The notes: generated by a model from the sequence alone, not told the origin. Positions 37,007 to 45,046 are shown, counted from the stretch's first letter. The stretch: DNA of 64,000 nucleotides from Paenibacillus albus (GCF_003952225.1 NZ_CP034437.1:461001-525000); one strand, 5' to 3'. Numbers and translations: made by a program.

Positions 37007-38242
37007 TTACACCCAGGCGTCATTGTCGTAGCCGCGCTCTTCCCAGTATCCAATATAGTCCGTGTCGATAAGCTCAATACGGTTCAGCCATTTCACCGAT
37101 TTGTACGTATACATCTTCGGCACGATGAGACGCACAGGGCCGCCAAGGTCGCTCGGAATGATTTTGCCGTCGTGTAGAACTGCGATCATGACATCGTCCA
37201 TATTCGCTTGCTCGAGTGTGAGCGAATCGGTGTAAACGCCATCTCCCGAGTAGAATTTGACCGTCTTCGCACTCGGCTTAACACCGGCCATCTTCAGAAA
37301 GTCCTTTAGCTTGATGCCTTCCCACGTATTATTGTAAACCGACCAGCCCGTTACACAGTGAAAATCGCTCACCTGTACTTCCCGCTTCAGCGCCACGAAT
37401 TGCTCCCAATTCCATTGCATCGGCTTCTCTACCAAACCGTTGATTACAAAGGAAAAGTTGGAGTTATCGAACGCCGGAATCTCCGTCACGGTATAGATTC
37501 GGAACGTCCCTTTGCTGCCTCCGCCAATAGGCGGCGATGAAGCCGGAAGCGCCTGTGGCAGAGGAACCATGTTGTTCGCGTCCGACTCGACGATCTTCTC
37601 AATGGCCTCGCCGGGGCTCAGCGCGTTGCCAACCCATTTTAGAAAAGAAGGCCCTACCGCAACCGCAATGCCCGCTCCGACTGCAACTCGAATAAAAGCA
37701 CGCCGAGACATGAGCGCTTGCGGCTGCCCAGCTGCCGGATGAAGGATCTCCCTCTTCTCGCTGCCTGTCTTGACGGTGCGGCGATGCGGCTCCTTGAGCC
37801 ACTTTAGACGCGTGATGGAGTGATAGATAATGTACGGCAGGCCGATCCATGTGAGCACATCATGCACGTAGAGGGCGTTATTCGATATGCGAGGTCCGAC
37901 GGCTCTGTACTGCCAGAGCAAGAGGCCCGACAGCAGCCAGCCAACGAGCAGGCCAAGTACGATGAGGACATTGGCTTTCTGGCTTGTTTTGCCCTTCAGC
38001 TGTTTCCAGTGCTTCGCCGCAAGCAGCAGGTAGAAGACGACTGGTACGAGCGAAGCGATGCCGACGATGATATGTATATAGCGAATAATGACCCGGCCTT
38101 CGCCCAGAATGCCGCGCCACATCCCTTGAAACAAGACGAGACCTGTTAGTGCAAGTACGACTACAATGTAGCCGTTCCACGAATGGAGCGAAGCCAGCTT
38201 CTTCCCGTACCCTTTGCGCACACGCGCTAGCCAGTTCTGCAT
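37007..38242 (-). CDS. Cytochrome b561-like / molybdopterin oxidoreductase fusion
   Basis: About 411 residues. Residues 1-160 hold four to five membrane helices with His residues placed for heme b (SLHSWNGY, YIHIIVG, VHDVLTW, YIIYHS). A twin-Arg-like segment (MSRRAFIRVAVGAGIAVAVG) precedes a sulfite-oxidase-type Moco domain (about 230-411) with the Mo-ligand Cys in DFHCVTGWSVYNNTWEG. In YedYZ-type systems these are two proteins; here the heme and Moco parts are one chain. Starts at ATG 38242 (GGCGGGTGCTGCAG upstream). MobA is encoded 14 kb away. Confidence 0.85.
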   Translation of the reverse strand: MQNWLARVRKGYGKKLASLHSWNGYIVVVLALTGLVLFQGMWRGILGEGRVIIRYIHIIVGIASLVPVVFYLLLAAKHWKQLKGKTSQKANVLIVLGLLVGWLLSGLLLWQYRAVGPRISNNALYVHDVLTWIGLPYIIYHSITRLKWLKEPHRRTVKTGSEKREILHPAAGQPQALMSRRAFIRVAVGAGIAVAVGPSFLKWVGNALSPGEAIEKIVESDANNMVPLPQALPASSPPIGGGSKGTFRIYTVTEIPAFDNSNFSFVINGLVEKPMQWNWEQFVALKREVQVSDFHCVTGWSVYNNTWEGIKLKDFLKMAGVKPSAKTVKFYSGDGVYTDSLTLEQANMDDVMIAVLHDGKIIPSDLGGPVRLIVPKMYTYKSVKWLNRIELIDTDYIGYWEERGYDNDAWV

Positions 38243-38343
38243 CTGCAGCACCCGCCTTCTCAAAATTTAGAAACCGCTTTCTTAATTATAGCCTATGGAC
38301 ATGAAGAACATATGTAGAAAATGAATTCGTCAGACAACACTAT

Positions 38344-38375
38344 AAAAAGCCCCACACCACTGGTGCGAGGGCTCA
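38344..38375 (-). terminator. Terminator of trxA
   Basis: Minus strand: GAGCCCTCGCACC / GGTGTGGGGCT stem followed by TTTTT, 11 bases after the stop. Confidence 0.85.
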
Positions 38376-38386
38376 TGCTGCAAGTC

Positions 38387-38704
38387 TTACAGTTGACCTT
38401 GAATTTTGCCTTGAAGCGCTGCTTTGGATTGCAGGCCAACCATTTTGTCAACCGGCTGTCCGTCTTTGAAGAGGATCAGCGTAGGGATCGACATAACGCC
38501 GAATTGGGAAGCCAATTCCGGCTCTTCGTCTACGTTGATTTTTGCGATTGTTGCGGAACCTGCAAGCTCTGTGGAGAGCTCTTCTACGATTGGAAGCTGC
38601 ATTTTGCAAGGGCCGCACCATGGCGCCCAGAAATCAACGAGCGTTACGCCGCTCTCGATGCTTTTGTTGAACGTGTCTTTAGTCAATGCTACTGCCATGT
38701 TCAT
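38387..38704 (-). CDS. trxA: Thioredoxin
   Basis: 105-residue disulfide reductase, full length, active site WCGPC in [18 protein letters not shown] and the cis-Pro in [13 protein letters not shown]. In general thioredoxins the active site is followed by K-x-x-x-P with Pro after Ile/Met; here Gln-Leu-Pro, a mild variant. Single gene with its own terminator, downstream of the Rrf2 regulator. Confidence 0.95.
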   Translation of the reverse strand: MNMAVALTKDTFNKSIESGVTLVDFWAPWCGPCKMQLPIVEELSTELAGSATIAKINVDEEPELASQFGVMSIPTLILFKDGQPVDKMVGLQSKAALQGKIQGQL

Positions 38705-38773
38705 TCATCCTCTCTACAAATAAGTTCGTAATCCTATGGGAAGGGATACCCCGACTCACCTAAAGCTCATGCC

Positions 38774-39202
38774 TCAAGGACACTGCTTGCATTCCTTGAT
38801 CTGACTAAGCACACCTGCAATCGTTATGCCGCCAAAATAATTCTCAAGCTGTTTCTCCGCCCTGCAGAAAATACCGTCCATGACTTCCCGCATGTTGGAG
38901 CCGACGACGCAGTCCATATCCGGATCTCCCGAGCACCAGCTCGGAATAACGGAGCCTTGCGCCATCAGCCGATAAATATCGGCTAGGGTGACAACAGCTG
39001 GATCAAGCGTCAACCGGTATCCGCCGCCTGCGCCCTCCCGCGTGTCGACGTAACCGCCGCGCTTCAAACAGCTCATCACTTTGCGTATACGTGCCGGATT
39101 GGTCGATACATTATCAGCAATGGCCTCGCTAGGCGCCATACGCTCCGGCAAATAAGCTAAGTAAACTAAACTGTGTACGGCAATCGTGAATTCGCTGTTC
39201 AT
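38774..39202 (-). CDS. Rrf2-family regulator
   Basis: 142 residues from ATG 39202. Winged helix (FTIAVHSLVYLAYLP, then NPARIRKVMSCLKRGGYVDTREGAGGGYRL), the family's wing motif present. The C-terminal part has three Cys (W-C-x7-C-x14-C) plus a C-terminal CKQC pair; positions differ from IscR/NsrR cluster sites but could bind a metal or sense redox state. A dyad over its own -10 suggests autoregulation. Next to thioredoxin, though the two are separated by 69 bases. Confidence 0.88.
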   Translation of the reverse strand: MNSEFTIAVHSLVYLAYLPERMAPSEAIADNVSTNPARIRKVMSCLKRGGYVDTREGAGGGYRLTLDPAVVTLADIYRLMAQGSVIPSWCSGDPDMDCVVGSNMREVMDGIFCRAEKQLENYFGGITIAGVLSQIKECKQCP

Positions 39203-39224
39203 GCTTAGCAGCACCCCGCTTTAT

Positions 39225-39259
39225 ACTGTAATCATATCAGTTACAGTTGAAGCTGTCAA
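39225..39259 (-). promoter_or_regulatory. Promoter and operator of the Rrf2 gene
   Basis: Minus strand TTGACA (39254-39259), 17 bases, TATGAT (39231-39236). A perfect dyad ACTGTAA-9-TTACAGT (39225-39247) covers the -10, the typical spacing of Rrf2-type operators. Confidence 0.75.
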
Positions 39260-39368
39260 TGGCGGCAGCAGTCTTATTTTGTGATGGAGGCTGCGCCTCT
39301 ATTCAGATCGCATGCGTGGAATACGTGGAACGCAGACCAGACGGGAGAGCGACGCGTTCAAGCAGCGG

Positions 39369-40250
39369 CTAGAACAGCTCCAGCTGCTGCGCGTCTGCGT
39401 CTCCCGGCGGCGCCAGCTCGAAAGAGCCGCGCGGCGGGAGTTGATGCAGCATCGCCATTAGCTGCAGCGCATTGTCCGCCGCATCGCCGCCGGAGTTGTT
39501 GTTAAACAGCACGCATACGGTGCGCGACTGCTTAGCGAGGCGATGCAGACGTTCCGCCCAGTCGCTGAGCTCAGCGTCATTGTAGCGGTACAAGTAGCGT
39601 ACATCCCGCCAGTTTGGCTGCCCGGCGGATACCCAGCCGCTATCATTGCGCCCATGCAGCCGGACAAGCGTTAGTTCTTCACTCGTTACCGCTTCGACGA
39701 TCGGGATCGAGCCATCGCCGGCCTGCGGCTCATCGCAAACGGTGTGGAACCAGCCTTCCCGCTGCGTGAAGGCGACGGTCTTCTCCCGCATCTCAGGCGT
39801 ATACCAGCTCTGATGGCGGAATTCGAGTGCGCATGGCACATCGCCCATCTGCGCTTTCGCCGAGCGCAGCACGTCCACGTTGGCGCGCGTGCAGTTAAAC
39901 CACGGCGGATATTGAAACAATACCGCCATCAGTTTACCCGCTTCGCGAATAGGCGCGATCGCATCGAGAAATGCTTGAAACATTGCGGCTTCGCTCTCGA
40001 AGGGATGGAAGCCTTTGCCGCGCGAGTGACCGGTCATGCCCTGATACGCCTTAATGACGAAACGGAAGTCATCCGGCGTCTCGCTCGCCCACTTCGCCAT
40101 CGTCTGCGACGATTGAATCGCATAGAAGGTGCTGTCCACCTCGACGACGCGGAACCACTGCGCATACGCAGGCAGTTTATTGCGTGCAGCACCGGCTCCG
40201 CGGTACAGCTCGGAATGGTCGCCCCAGCCGCATAACCCGATCTCGATCAC
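39369..40250 (-). CDS. DUF72 (YecE-type) TIM-barrel protein
   Basis: 293 residues. DUF72 markers: IGLCGWGDHSELY at the N terminus, YAQWFRVVEVDSTFYAIQSSQT, FRFVIKAYQGMTGH, VLFQYPPWF and the Asn-rich end CVLFNNNSGGDAADNALQL. GTG start behind GAGGTGACGAATC. Biochemical role unknown for the family. Confidence 0.88.
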   Translation of the reverse strand: MIEIGLCGWGDHSELYRGAGAARNKLPAYAQWFRVVEVDSTFYAIQSSQTMAKWASETPDDFRFVIKAYQGMTGHSRGKGFHPFESEAAMFQAFLDAIAPIREAGKLMAVLFQYPPWFNCTRANVDVLRSAKAQMGDVPCALEFRHQSWYTPEMREKTVAFTQREGWFHTVCDEPQAGDGSIPIVEAVTSEELTLVRLHGRNDSGWVSAGQPNWRDVRYLYRYNDAELSDWAERLHRLAKQSRTVCVLFNNNSGGDAADNALQLMAMLHQLPPRGSFELAPPGDADAQQLELF

Positions 40251-40419
40251 GATTCGTCACCTCATATTTTGCAGCAGGACGGGCCTTGCCGCCCTTGCTT
40301 GATTGTGTAAACTGCATTAGCATGGAGATTAGCATAAGTTTACAGTGTCCATATTCGGCAAAGCAACAACTGATCTTACATCATCAGACAAACTAAGGGC
40401 GAAAGGTTGTCGTTTCCAT

Positions 40420-41055
40420 ATGCATATTGATCTATACTCCGATGTGGTCTGTCCGTGGTGCCGCATCGGCAAGCAAAATCTCTTCCGCGCCATCGAGCTG
40501 TGGAAGGAGAAGACCGACGAGCCCGTCACCGTGACGTACCACGCTTACCAGCTGGACCCGAACCTGCCGGAGGAAGGCCGTGCATTCGATGATGTGATGA
40601 CGCGGAAGATGGGCGGCCCCGAGTCCATGAAGCGGGCGATGGAGCAAGTGACCCGGGCTGGCGCAGCCGTCGGCGTCACATTCCGCTTCGATTTGGTAAG
40701 CCGGATGCCGAACACGAGGCTGGCGCACCGTTTTGTCGCCTTGCTGCCGGAGGAGCGCCATGCCGAAGCGGTCGAAGAGCTGTTCCGAGCATACTTCGAG
40801 GAAGGCGTCGATGTTGCGCAATTGAGTGCTATTATGAGCATTGCCGAGCGGATCGGAGTCAATACTCCGGATCTGGAGAAGCGGCTCGCGAGCGGCGAAG
40901 GCGGGGACTCGGTTGATGCTGACCTGCAGAAAGCACAGCAGCTCGGGATTACAGGCGTTCCTTTCGTTATTTTCAACAATCGTTATGCGTTGTCGGGTGC
41001 TTATCCAGCCGAGGAGATGCTCGGGCTGATGAGCGGCGTGAATACAGGGGTATAA
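40420..41055 (+). CDS. DsbA-family oxidoreductase (FrnE-like)
   Basis: 211 residues from ATG 40420 (GAAAGG upstream; earlier in-frame codons are non-coding). Thioredoxin fold with a helical insert; CPWC active site in SDVVCPWCRIGKQN and cis-Pro in ITGVPFVIFNNRYALSGA. No signal peptide, so cytoplasmic, as for FrnE-type enzymes. Divergent from the DUF72 gene. Confidence 0.92.
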   Translation: MHIDLYSDVVCPWCRIGKQNLFRAIELWKEKTDEPVTVTYHAYQLDPNLPEEGRAFDDVMTRKMGGPESMKRAMEQVTRAGAAVGVTFRFDLVSRMPNTRLAHRFVALLPEERHAEAVEELFRAYFEEGVDVAQLSAIMSIAERIGVNTPDLEKRLASGEGGDSVDADLQKAQQLGITGVPFVIFNNRYALSGAYPAEEMLGLMSGVNTGV

Positions 41056-41061
41056 TGAAGA

Positions 41062-41096
41062 AAAAGCTGAGGCGGATAATTCCGCACTCAGCTTTT
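41062..41096. terminator. Bidirectional terminator, dsbA-like gene / SMR operon
   Basis: AAAAGCTGAG-gCGGA / TCCGc-aCTCAGCTTTT hairpin flanked by A and T tracts; placed between two convergent units. Confidence 0.85.
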
Positions 41097-41118
41097 CTTA
41101 TTTACTATGAGCGATTCG

Positions 41119-41442
41119 TTAATGCCCGCCGCCGACAATTCGAAGTCCGATCACACCGATTATAATCATACCGATAAAGAGCAGTTTGCGTTTGTCCTTC
41201 GATTCGCCGAATACGGTCATTCCGAGCAATACACTTCCGACCGAGCCAATCCCCGTCCATACGGCATAGGCCGTACTCATCGGAATGCCTTGCAGTGACC
41301 TTGATAAGAAATAGAAGCTGACGAAGCCCGCTCCCAGCGCGAGCAGCGTTCCTTTCCAATTCTTGAAGCCGTTCGACAGCTTAATGCCCGTCACACCGCC
41401 GACTTCCCCAAGTCCCGATACGAGAAGATACAACCATTCCAT
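41119..41442 (-). CDS. SMR-family multidrug efflux subunit (second)
   Basis: 107 residues, four membrane helices, with the conserved membrane Glu in YLLVSGLGEVGGVTGIK and the family's AYAVWTGIGSVGSV loop. ATG at 41442 comes one base after the stop of the partner gene; GGAGGGG is upstream. Forms a heteromeric SMR pair with 41444-41818. Confidence 0.92.
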   Translation of the reverse strand: MEWLYLLVSGLGEVGGVTGIKLSNGFKNWKGTLLALGAGFVSFYFLSRSLQGIPMSTAYAVWTGIGSVGSVLLGMTVFGESKDKRKLLFIGMIIIGVIGLRIVGGGH

Positions 41443-41443
41443 T

Positions 41444-41818
41444 TTAGCTGACCCCTCCTTTCGAACCGCTTGCTTCAGCATCAGCCTGAGCATCGGCAGG
41501 ATCGGCAGCGATCATTTTGAGTCCGATGATGCCGCTCATGAGCAGCGCGATAAACACCAGCTTGAGCACATCGACAGGCTCATCGAGGAATAGAATTCCC
41601 GTAATAACCGTGCCGACCGTCCCGATTCCCGTGAACACCGCGTAAGCAGTGCCGATCTCAATCTTGCGCATCGCCGTCGAGAAGAACATAAAGCTTATAA
41701 TTAGCAGCGAGACCGTAATGACGCTCGGAACGAGCCGCGTAAATCCATGTGATGCTTGTAGCCCGTAAGCCCAGCAAATTTCAAGTAAGCCTGCAATGAG
41801 CAGAAAAAGCCATGCCAT
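41444..41818 (-). CDS. SMR-family multidrug efflux subunit (first)
   Basis: 124 residues, four helices, Glu in LLIAGLLEICWAYGLQ and the AYAVFTGIGTVGTV loop; a polar tail (DPADAQADAEASGSK) extends past the last helix. TetR-SMR-SMR is the same arrangement as B. subtilis yvdT-yvdS-yvdR. Some SMR pairs export guanidinium; no guanidine riboswitch is present here and control is by TetR. Confidence 0.92.
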   Translation of the reverse strand: MAWLFLLIAGLLEICWAYGLQASHGFTRLVPSVITVSLLIISFMFFSTAMRKIEIGTAYAVFTGIGTVGTVITGILFLDEPVDVLKLVFIALLMSGIIGLKMIAADPADAQADAEASGSKGGVS

Positions 41819-41839
41819 GATGATAATTCCCCTTTCGTG

Positions 41840-42442
41840 TTAAGCCCTCGGCTGTCGCGCAGTCCTCTCCACCGCTTCCCGCAGACAATCCCAGATGAGC
41901 GCCTGCCGCTTCCTGTACAGCACCGAATCGTACAATTTATATTCAACGAGCAAGCCGTCAATTAAGGCATAGAATAACGCCAACAACCGCTCTGTCCGCT
42001 CTGAATCTGGCTCGAGGTCACTTACCGATGAACAGCGGTTCAGCAGCTCCGTAAGTTGTTCGGAAACTTGATTCTCGTATGCGATAAAATCCTGCCCAAG
42101 CCGCTCTTCCAAATGCCTAGGCGGGACAAGCAGCGTTCGTTTCAAGAACGACTGTCCTTGCGAAATGTGATCCAAGTCTGTGTAAAAGATAAAAGCCGCG
42201 TTCAGCCGCTCCATCGGCGGATGATCCGCAGTGTCCGCCAGCATCTGCATGAACTTCGCATGCTCCTCGCGAATCGCATCGTCAATCAGCTCAAGAAGCA
42301 GCTGCTCCTTGGATTCAAAATGGGCATAGATCGACGGCGTTTTAATGCCAACCGACTTCGCAATTTCCGAGAGAGACACGCCTTCGTAGCCTGACTCCGC
42401 GAATAGCGTGAGCGCCGCTTGCTTGATTCGGATCGCCGTCAT
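41840..42442 (-). CDS. TetR-family repressor of the SMR pair
   Basis: 200 residues. TetR DNA-binding domain at about 4-50 (IKQAALTLFAESGYEGVSLSEIAKSVGIK, then PSIYAHFESKEQLL), helical ligand domain after it. First gene of the operon, behind a consensus promoter with an operator-like dyad, so it most likely represses itself and the two transporters. Confidence 0.92.
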   Translation of the reverse strand: MTAIRIKQAALTLFAESGYEGVSLSEIAKSVGIKTPSIYAHFESKEQLLLELIDDAIREEHAKFMQMLADTADHPPMERLNAAFIFYTDLDHISQGQSFLKRTLLVPPRHLEERLGQDFIAYENQVSEQLTELLNRCSSVSDLEPDSERTERLLALFYALIDGLLVEYKLYDSVLYRKRQALIWDCLREAVERTARQPRA

Positions 42443-42495
42443 TTTGGATCACAATCCCCTTTTGAATGAGTATTCTGAACGTGTAAATTTTTTGC

Positions 42496-42555
42496 CTAAC
42501 GAACGTTAGTTAGTTGATCTCAAGTGATTATAACGACTTTACGCAGCGGTGTCAA
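42496..42555 (-). promoter_or_regulatory. Consensus promoter and operator of the TetR-SMR operon
   Basis: Minus strand TTGACA (42550-42555), exactly 17 bases, TATAAT (42527-42532): a perfect sigma-A promoter. Just downstream lies the dyad CTAAC-gaac-GTTAG (42496-42509), extended by a further TTAG. A promoter this strong needs the repressor to keep it shut. Confidence 0.85.
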
Positions 42556-42620
42556 CAGTAAAAAAGTGTAACCTTTCCATTGGAGCAGACGTCTGAGCTT
42601 TATATAAAGGAGGCTTTCCC

Positions 42621-43598
42621 TTGAAGAAAATAATTACCCTCGCAGCCGCGCTAAGTTTACTGGCAGCGAGCCAGGTCGCCAATGCGGCAACAACGCGCCA
42701 TATTATCGTGAACGATCAGATGGTAGCGTCCTCGTCCGATATTACGTCGATTGTGGAAAACGGCAGAACGCTCGTCCCGCTCCGTATGGTCGCAGACGCC
42801 GTTGGCGCTTCTGTGTCATGGGATGCCAAGGCGCGGACGGCCTCGGTGCGCAAATGGGCGGATTCGATCGTATTCAAGGCAGGCACGAAGACGGCTGCGG
42901 CGGTATATGGAAGCGTGAGTCCGAACCCTCAGAAGGTGGATCTCGATACAGAAGTGATTGTGAGGCGGGATCGCGTCTACGTGCCGCTTCGTATGATCGC
43001 TCATACCCTCGGATATTCCGCCAACATGCGAGATAACGGCAGTATTTTGCTTCAATCGCCAATAAGCCGGGCTGACCGGGAAGTGCTTGCAACAGGCACG
43101 CTCAGCGATGCACGGATGTTTGTGAAGACCAAAGCTGTTCAGAACGCTCGTAATGCCGAGCTGCCAACTCTGTATCCACCTCAAGGAAGGGAAGGCTTCG
43201 CGGCTACATACCTCTTCCCTGCCGGTGAAGCGAACCGCTTCTTCTTGGTGGCAGGCGACACGGCTGCTTTCTATGAATTGAAGGGCGGCTTCTTCGTCGT
43301 TACTTGGCGAGCGCTTATTCCAGTCGGGAACAAGGACGAGCTCGGGCTGTTCATGGAAGGTAAATATACGATGGCGCAGGGTACGTATCCAGCGGATTTG
43401 AAAGGAAAAGAATTCTTCTACTTCACCAACAGCTCCATCGTCACCAGTGAACGGCGAGAAGCGGGACGGATTGCCGCGGACGGCACCACCACCCGTCTTG
43501 GCATCAAGTGGACCATCGGCGAGGAAGTGAAGGAGCAATCCGGTTCTCTTGCTTTGGTCGCGCCGAATGAGACGAGAAAAGAAGTGAGACTGCCTTAA
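42621..43598 (+). CDS. Secreted protein with copper-amine-oxidase-like N-terminal (stalk) domain
   Basis: 325 residues, TTG start behind AAAGGAGGCTTTCCC. Signal peptide (MKKIITLAAALSLLAASQVANA), then two stalk-domain repeats with VENGRTLVPLRMVADAVGASVSWD and RRDRVYVPLRMIAHTLGYSAN. The rest (about 150-325) is not recognised: beta-rich, no catalytic motif seen. These proteins are common and extracellular in Paenibacillus-like bacteria; the domain probably binds wall material. Confidence 0.85.
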   Translation: MKKIITLAAALSLLAASQVANAATTRHIIVNDQMVASSSDITSIVENGRTLVPLRMVADAVGASVSWDAKARTASVRKWADSIVFKAGTKTAAAVYGSVSPNPQKVDLDTEVIVRRDRVYVPLRMIAHTLGYSANMRDNGSILLQSPISRADREVLATGTLSDARMFVKTKAVQNARNAELPTLYPPQGREGFAATYLFPAGEANRFFLVAGDTAAFYELKGGFFVVTWRALIPVGNKDELGLFMEGKYTMAQGTYPADLKGKEFFYFTNSSIVTSERREAGRIAADGTTTRLGIKWTIGEEVKEQSGSLALVAPNETRKEVRLP

Positions 43599-43630
43599 TT
43601 CCACCTATTCCCTTTTCGCTGGTCGTTATG

Positions 43631-43660
43631 TTATTATGTAATTACGTAATTACATAATAA
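43631..43660. promoter_or_regulatory. 30-bp perfect palindrome upstream of the winged-helix/ATPase gene
   Basis: The two 15-base halves TTATTATGTAATTAC and GTAATTACATAATAA are exact reverse complements. The palindrome ends 21 bases before the proposed start codon, where an autorepressor would act. It has no G/C-rich stem and no T tract, so it is a protein site rather than a terminator. Confidence 0.7.
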
Positions 43661-43681
43661 ATAATTGATGAGGTGATGGAA

Positions 43682-44818
43682 TTGGAAAAGGATCGGGATT
43701 TTGGCGCGGAGCTAGACTTTGTGAAAGAGCAGCTGCTTCAGCTGCAAGCTCTGGTGAAGCAGCCGATGGACGGAAGAGCGGCAGCGGCTGTGGCGGTAAC
43801 GGATGCGGCAATGCGACCCAAAGCATCCGTAGAGGCAGCAGCGGATGAGGCTGGCAGCGGCAGCGGAAAGCTTCATTTTGCAGGCTCGTTCCGCCAGGAC
43901 GGCAGCTTGCTGAAATGGGAAGCGCAGGAACGGAACGTGCAGCAGCTGATGCAGACCGATAGCGAGAAGTCGGCCAAAATATTAGCGGCGCTCGGACATA
44001 AGCAGCGACTTGATATTTTGCGAACGATTATTGAAGCGCCGCAGACGGGCTCTTCGCTGGTCGATCAGCTCGGCATGGGCACGACCGGCCAGCTGTACCA
44101 CCATATCAAGGCGCTCGCAGGTGCGGATCTTCTCCAGCAGGAAGAACGCGGCGGCGCATACCGCGTGCCGGAATACCGGCTGCTTCCGATGCTGCTGCTG
44201 CTTGCGGCTGTCAGAGACCTCGGCGACGTTAGCGATTATTTGGATATGAGCGATGTGAGGAAGCGCGCCGGTGACTACTTGGGCCACGGCAGCGGCGAGG
44301 CCGCATCGAATCCGCACCTCCTGCTGTGGGCGGTGCTTGAGAACTGCGTGCTTGAGCATGAAGCGGGCTCTTGCACGGAAGTTCATCTATTCCTGCACGA
44401 CAGCCGCACGATTACGGCTGCCGACAATGGACGCGGCATTCCTGAGCGCCTGCTCGCAGATACCGGGAAGACGTGGCTGCACACCGTCATGACCGACTTA
44501 AAACAGCTCGCCACGAAAGGTGCCACGGTAACCGCGCCAGGCAGCGCCGAGGGTATCAACATCGCTGTCGTCAATGCGATGTGCACGTCGCTGCAGGTGG
44601 AAGTGCGCCGCGAAGGCAGGATCGTGCGCCAAAGCTACAAACACGGCATACCTCAGCACCCGCTGCTGACGATCGGCGTCACACAGGAGACGGGCACAAG
44701 CGTTACAATTGAGCCCGATGCAGAGCTGTTCGAGGGCGGCTTCGACCGCGCCGTCATTGAGCAGCGTATTGAAGAGCTGCAAGCCGCGTATCCGCAGCTT
44801 GCGATTCGGTTGAATTAA
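43682..44818 (+). CDS. ArsR-type winged helix fused to a GyrB-type GHKL ATPase domain
   Basis: 378 residues from TTG 43682 (GAGGTG six bases upstream; an ATG two codons earlier is too close to that site). A coiled-coil N terminus and Ala-rich linker lead to a winged helix (about 92-165: LGHKQRLDILRTIIEAP, TGQLYHHIKALAGADLL). Residues 205-378 match the GyrB/ParE ATPase fold: LLLWAVLENCVLEHEAGSCTEV, DNGRGIP at 248-254, GINIAVVNAM, and RQSYKHGIPQHPL then ETGTSVTIEPDAELF. Aligned to GyrB, the metal-binding Asn (221) and adenine-binding Asp (248) are kept, but the catalytic Glu is Ala 217. It may bind ATP without the normal hydrolysis. Likely a nucleotide-responsive regulator. Confidence 0.75.
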   Translation: MEKDRDFGAELDFVKEQLLQLQALVKQPMDGRAAAAVAVTDAAMRPKASVEAAADEAGSGSGKLHFAGSFRQDGSLLKWEAQERNVQQLMQTDSEKSAKILAALGHKQRLDILRTIIEAPQTGSSLVDQLGMGTTGQLYHHIKALAGADLLQQEERGGAYRVPEYRLLPMLLLLAAVRDLGDVSDYLDMSDVRKRAGDYLGHGSGEAASNPHLLLWAVLENCVLEHEAGSCTEVHLFLHDSRTITAADNGRGIPERLLADTGKTWLHTVMTDLKQLATKGATVTAPGSAEGINIAVVNAMCTSLQVEVRREGRIVRQSYKHGIPQHPLLTIGVTQETGTSVTIEPDAELFEGGFDRAVIEQRIEELQAAYPQLAIRLN

Positions 44819-44835
44819 TCTTCAGCAGCTTGCCG

Positions 44836-45046
44836 GAGCTGAGAGTGCTTAAACCGTACTCTCAGTTCGAGAATGGGCCATGTGTAGCTCTAAGAGTGCA
44901 ATTTCAGCACGCTCAGACTTGGATTCGGCCAAATTCGGCCGCTTAGCAAGGCTGAGAGTGCATAAAACGCACGCTCAGCTTGTGAATCAGCCGTACGTAG
45001 CTCCGAGAGTGCAATTTCAGCATGCTCAGACTTGGATTCGGCCAAT
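44836..45046. repeat. Two-part dispersed repeat, copy 2 (two A-B dimers)
   Basis: Four units with CTGAGAGT-type boxes at 44839, 44890, 44952 and 45003 (spacing 51, 62, 51), the same A-B-A-B plan as 31157-31370. Here the B units share the spacer GCAATTTCAGCA and are followed by ACTTGGATTCGGCCAA in both dimers. Together with the hairpin at 45095-45119 it fills the 315-base convergent gap. Confidence 0.75.

Noticed and set aside
42443..42620. Guanidine riboswitch upstream of the SMR pair
   Set aside because: No ykkC-type core is visible; the region holds a consensus promoter and a TetR-type dyad instead.
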